Notes under the pieces: model-generated | The model's input: the letters and a program-made list of their open reading frames with translations, nothing else | The model's database searches: none | What the model was told of the DNA's origin: nothing | Translations under genes and position numbers: made by a program | NCBI GenBank assembly: GCA_035272265.1 | Contig: DATEQV010000321.1 | Span: 1 to 8,441 of the forward strand | Direction: 5' to 3' | Length of the DNA: 8,441 nt | Source: Acidisphaera sp035272265 | GTDB lineage: Bacteria > Pseudomonadota > Alphaproteobacteria > Acetobacterales > Acetobacteraceae | Shown here: positions 7,281 through 8,441 of the stretch, piece by piece | Position numbering within the stretch: position 1 is the first letter of the stretch | Layout of the letters: each line of letters begins with the position of its first letter

Positions 7281-7309
7281 TTGGGTCTTGGGCGATAAGT
7301 GACTATATT
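7281..7309 (+). promoter_or_regulatory. Probable promoter of the cold-shock gene
   Basis: TTGGGT (7281-7286) is followed after 17 bases by TATATT (7304-7309) in the context GACTATATTC. The -10 matches five of six positions and stands out as AT-rich in very GC-rich DNA. The -35 matches only three of six. Transcription would start near 7316, leaving a leader of about 177 bases, in line with the long 5' untranslated regions of cspA-type mRNAs. Confidence 0.55.
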
Positions 7310-7361
7310 CGCGGCGTGGCTGTGCGGAGTCCGCCGAGGGCGGCGCGGGCGGCCATTGAGA

Positions 7362-7464
7362 CGGCTGAGCTTTTCAGCCGGGGCGCTGTTCCGTTCCTGC
7401 ACGCCACGCGCGATGCACCGGTTACCCCTAAAGAAAAGTCGATGATGGCCCGCATGTTCGCGGG
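7362..7464 (+). promoter_or_regulatory. Structured 5' leader of the cold-shock mRNA
   Basis: Two hairpins are visible. CGGCTGA (7362-7368) pairs with TCAGCCG (7374-7380) around a GCTTT loop, a perfect seven-pair stem without a T-run after it. CCCGC (7449-7453) pairs with GCGGG (7460-7464) around a six-base loop and lies just upstream of the ribosome binding site at 7481-7486. Long leaders of cspA-type mRNAs refold with temperature to control translation. Such a role here is inferred by analogy. Confidence 0.4.
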
Positions 7465-7492
7465 ATTTGGCCGGTGTGACAGGAAGCGACTG

Positions 7493-7699
7493 ATGACGAC
7501 AGGTACGGTTAAGTGGTTCAACGCCCAGAAGGGCTACGGCTTTATCCAGCCCAGCGATGGGTCGAAGGATGTGTTCGTGCACATCTCGGCGGTCGAGCGC
7601 GCCGGGATCGGCACTCTCAACGAAGGCCAGAAGGTGACCTTCGACGTCGAGCGGGGCCAGCAGGGCAAGCTCTCTGCGGTCAACCTGCAGGCGGGCTGA
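7493..7699 (+). CDS. cspA: Cold-shock protein, CspA family
   Basis: This is a 68-residue single cold-shock domain that binds single-stranded RNA and DNA and melts mRNA structure. It begins MTTGTVKWFN, has RNP1 as KGYGFIQP (13-20) and RNP2 as VFVHIS (27-32), and ends LSAVNLQAG. The aromatic nucleic-acid-binding residues W8, F9, Y15, F17, F28 and H30 are all present. The length is the family norm. AGGAAG at 7481-7486 is six bases before the ATG. The frame stays open upstream to 7259, but that extension has no family resemblance and covers the promoter-like leader, so I reject it. A strong intrinsic terminator follows directly and the next gene is a small protein gene in the same direction. The symbol marks the family; genomes of this type usually carry several paralogues and I cannot tell which this is. 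Confidence 0.95.
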   Translation: MTTGTVKWFNAQKGYGFIQPSDGSKDVFVHISAVERAGIGTLNEGQKVTFDVERGQQGKLSAVNLQAG

Positions 7700-7707
7700 A
7701 CTGACGG

Positions 7708-7735
7708 GGCGGCACCTGCGGGTGCCGCCATTTTT
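7708..7735 (+). terminator. Intrinsic terminator after the cold-shock gene
   Basis: GGCGGCACC (7708-7716) and GGTGCCGCC (7721-7729) form a perfect nine-pair stem with a TGCG loop, followed by A and five T (7731-7735). This is a textbook Rho-independent terminator starting nine bases after the stop codon. It lies only 21 bases upstream of the next start codon. Confidence 0.92.
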
Positions 7736-7756
7736 CATTGCGGAGAAGAGGTGCGA

Positions 7757-7963
7757 ATGGCAGCGCCGAAGTTCCGGCAGGGCGACCGCGTCGTCCTGCT
7801 GCAAGACGACAACAATCGCAACGCGCGAACCGGCGTGTACACGATCACGCGGGTGATGCCGGCCTCGCCCGAGGGCATCCAGTACCGGGCGAAGAACGCG
7901 ATGGACACGCACGAGCGGGTCCTGCCCGAAGCGCAGCTGCGGGCAGCATCCAGCCTAGCGTGA
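7757..7963 (+). CDS. Small conserved-type protein of unknown function next to cspA
   Basis: This 68-residue soluble protein reads KFRQGDRVVLLQ, then RTGVYTITRVMP, QYRAKNAMDTHERVLPEAQL. The pattern (F-x-x-GD-x-V, a G-x-Y-x-I strand, QYR-K, HERV-x-E-x-QL) matches, from memory, a family of tiny uncharacterised alphaproteobacterial proteins that often sit beside cold-shock genes and may have an SH3-like beta fold. The function is unknown. GAGG at 7748-7751, within a longer GGAGAAGAGG, lies five bases before ATG 7757; the in-frame GTG at 7751 overlaps that site and is a poorer start. The gene has its own intrinsic terminator downstream, but no room for a separate promoter between the preceding terminator and its ribosome binding site. 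Confidence 0.8.
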   Translation: MAAPKFRQGDRVVLLQDDNNRNARTGVYTITRVMPASPEGIQYRAKNAMDTHERVLPEAQLRAASSLA

Positions 7964-7973
7964 TGTTCCGGCG

Positions 7974-8004
7974 GGTGACGGGGTCGCGCCCGTCGCCGCT
8001 TTTT
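7974..8004 (+). terminator. Intrinsic terminator after the small protein gene
   Basis: Positions 7974-7982 pair with 7989-7997 (nine pairs, one G-U) around a six-base loop, and a run of five T follows at 8000-8004. It begins 11 bases after the stop codon and ends the cspA-side transcription unit. Confidence 0.82.
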
Positions 8005-8035
8005 CCGCCTTATACCAACGGCCGAGAGTACTGAC

Positions 8036-8130
8036 CCGTCATGCCGGGCGAAGGCCCGGCATGCACGCCTTCTTTACGTCCACGTAGAGGAAGAAAGGCG
8101 TGGATTCCGGGCCTTCGCCCGGAATGACGG
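8036..8130. repeat. 95-bp nested palindromic repeat (REP/MITE-like intergenic element)
   Basis: Two 36-base arms (8036-8071 and 8095-8130) are inverted copies agreeing at 33 of 36 positions, separated by 23 bases. Each arm contains its own nine-pair hairpin: ATGCCGGGC-GAAG-GCCCGGCAT at 8041-8062 and ATTCCGGGC-CTTC-GCCCGGAAT at 8104-8125. The outer ends CCGTC/GACGG and the inner CACGCCTT/AAGGCGTG also pair, and the spacer holds TACGT-CC-ACGTA (8075-8086). The element can therefore fold as one long hairpin or as a cloverleaf with side hairpins on either strand. Repeats starting GTCATxCC and containing CCACGCC are familiar as dispersed intergenic elements in alphaproteobacteria. They encode no protein and are thought to be moved by an enzyme acting in trans. 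Only one copy is in this window, so its being a genome-wide repeat is inference. Confidence 0.8.
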
Positions 8131-8135
8131 TGTCT

Positions 8136-8213
8136 TTTCAGGACGCGCCACGGGATGCCGCTCTCGCTGGGGTCGAAGTCGGCGTGCGGGAGCGGCATCA
8201 GGATCGTTGCCAT
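8136..8213 (-). pseudogene. 5' remnant of a DJ-1/PfpI (type 1 glutamine amidotransferase-like) gene
   Basis: From ATG 8213 the frame reads MATILMPLPHADFDPSE, then SGIPWRVLK. From memory this closely matches the N-terminus of DJ-1/PfpI-type proteins (ILIPLPxxDFDPTEVAVPWKVL), in which a GHxVVFATPDG strand normally follows. Here that strand is missing: six bases after the Lys codon the frame enters the palindromic repeat at 8130, and its further translation (RHRHSGRRPG...) is only repeat sequence, running to a stop at 8010. The nucleophile-elbow cysteine region is absent, so no active enzyme can be made. The remnant follows the hydrolase stop by 20 bases on the same strand, so it was probably the second gene of a small operon. 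No clear ribosome binding site remains. A chance match over 26 residues is possible but unlikely. Confidence 0.6.
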
Positions 8214-8233
8214 CGGAATGACGTCGCGGTCGG

Positions 8234-8441
8234 TTAGCGCTCGGCGATCCAGCGGCCGATCTGGTCGTAGACCTCCTTCCGGTTGAGCAGGTCGAGATGG
8301 CCCATGCCGTAGCCGACCCAGTGCCGCTCCTCGGGCAGGCCGAGGGCGAGCGCGGGGTCGTCGTGATAGCCGAGCGCGCTGGCGAGCGGCACGAGCCCGT
8401 CGCCGACGAGGTCGTCGGCGACGCCGAAGCCGAGCATCGCG
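8234..8441 (-). CDS. C-terminal part of an alpha/beta-hydrolase, lipase/esterase-like (5' end outside window)
   Basis: The frame is open through the right edge; the Met at 8437 is probably internal because the codon before it is also coding. The visible 68 residues carry the last two members of a Ser-Asp-His triad in typical context: an acid loop, LVGDGLVPLASALG, and a histidine loop, GYGMGHLDLLNR, followed by the final helix EVYDQIGRWIAER and TAA. The DGLVP...SALG and H-x-DLL pattern is seen in triacylglycerol-lipase-like and PGAP1-like esterases. The nucleophile Ser and the signal region lie outside the window, so substrate and location are unknown. The DJ-1/PfpI-type remnant follows 20 bases downstream, suggesting a former operon. 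Confidence 0.75.
   Translation of the reverse strand, partial: AMLGFGVADDLVGDGLVPLASALGYHDDPALALGLPEERHWVGYGMGHLDLLNRKEVYDQIGRWIAER

Noticed and set aside
7259..7492. N-terminal extension of the cold-shock protein by 78 residues
   Set aside because: The extension has no resemblance to any domain, covers the probable promoter and hairpins, and a good ribosome binding site marks the ATG at 7493.
7190..7912. A 240-codon minus-strand frame across the cold-shock locus
   Set aside because: It runs antisense through cspA, its terminator and its leader, and shows no family features.
8036..8130. CRISPR repeat or tRNA-like cloverleaf
   Set aside because: There is only one inverted pair with no direct repeat-spacer array. 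The cloverleaf-like fold has no tRNA loop motifs and comes from simple nested palindromes.

Overview
The window is GC-rich (by eye about 70% G+C) chromosomal DNA, densely packed with genes on both strands. The gene content suggests a free-living alphaproteobacterium, perhaps of the Rhodospirillales/Acetobacterales type. The clues are a CspA-type gene next to a small KFRxGDRV-type protein gene, a SPINDLY-type TPR glycosyltransferase, a B12-dependent radical SAM protein and a palindromic intergenic repeat of the GTCATxCCGGGC type. The taxonomic call is inference. There are no rRNA or tRNA genes, phage genes, CRISPR array or complete transposon.

Layout, left to right. (1) Positions 2-442, plus strand: the tail of a proline-rich regulatory protein whose C-terminal domain resembles the module found at the ends of some bacterial Ser/Thr kinases. 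(2) 566-2290, plus: a cobalamin-binding radical SAM enzyme. (3) 2315-4573, minus and convergent with it: a nine-TPR protein with a SPINDLY/OGT-like glycosyltransferase domain. (4) 4677-5417, plus and divergent from the previous gene: an exported protein of unknown function with a twin-arginine-like signal. (5) 6652-7080 and then 5432-6571, minus: a small putative lipoprotein followed by a YdiK-type AI-2E family membrane protein, possibly one transcription unit. (6) 7081-7492: a 412-base gene-free divergent region holding a GC-only palindrome, the probable promoter of a cold-shock gene and its long structured leader. (7) 7493-7699 and 7757-7963, plus: the CspA-family protein and a small conserved-type protein, each followed by a clear intrinsic terminator. 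(8) 8036-8130: a 95-bp palindromic repeat. It lies directly against a 26-codon remnant of a DJ-1/PfpI-type gene (8136-8213, minus). That remnant follows, by 20 bases, the 3' end of an alpha/beta-hydrolase (lipase-like) gene that enters from the right edge.

Most of the window is ordinary housekeeping or accessory sequence. The most notable part is the right end. A nested palindrome with compensated arm substitutions sits exactly where a DJ-1/PfpI-like reading frame loses its homology, suggesting that the repeat, or a deletion ending at it, destroyed that gene. The second point of interest is the cold-shock locus. A strong terminator lies only 21 bases before the next start codon, so the small downstream gene probably depends on read-through. 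I see no convincing new multi-gene defence or mobile system here.
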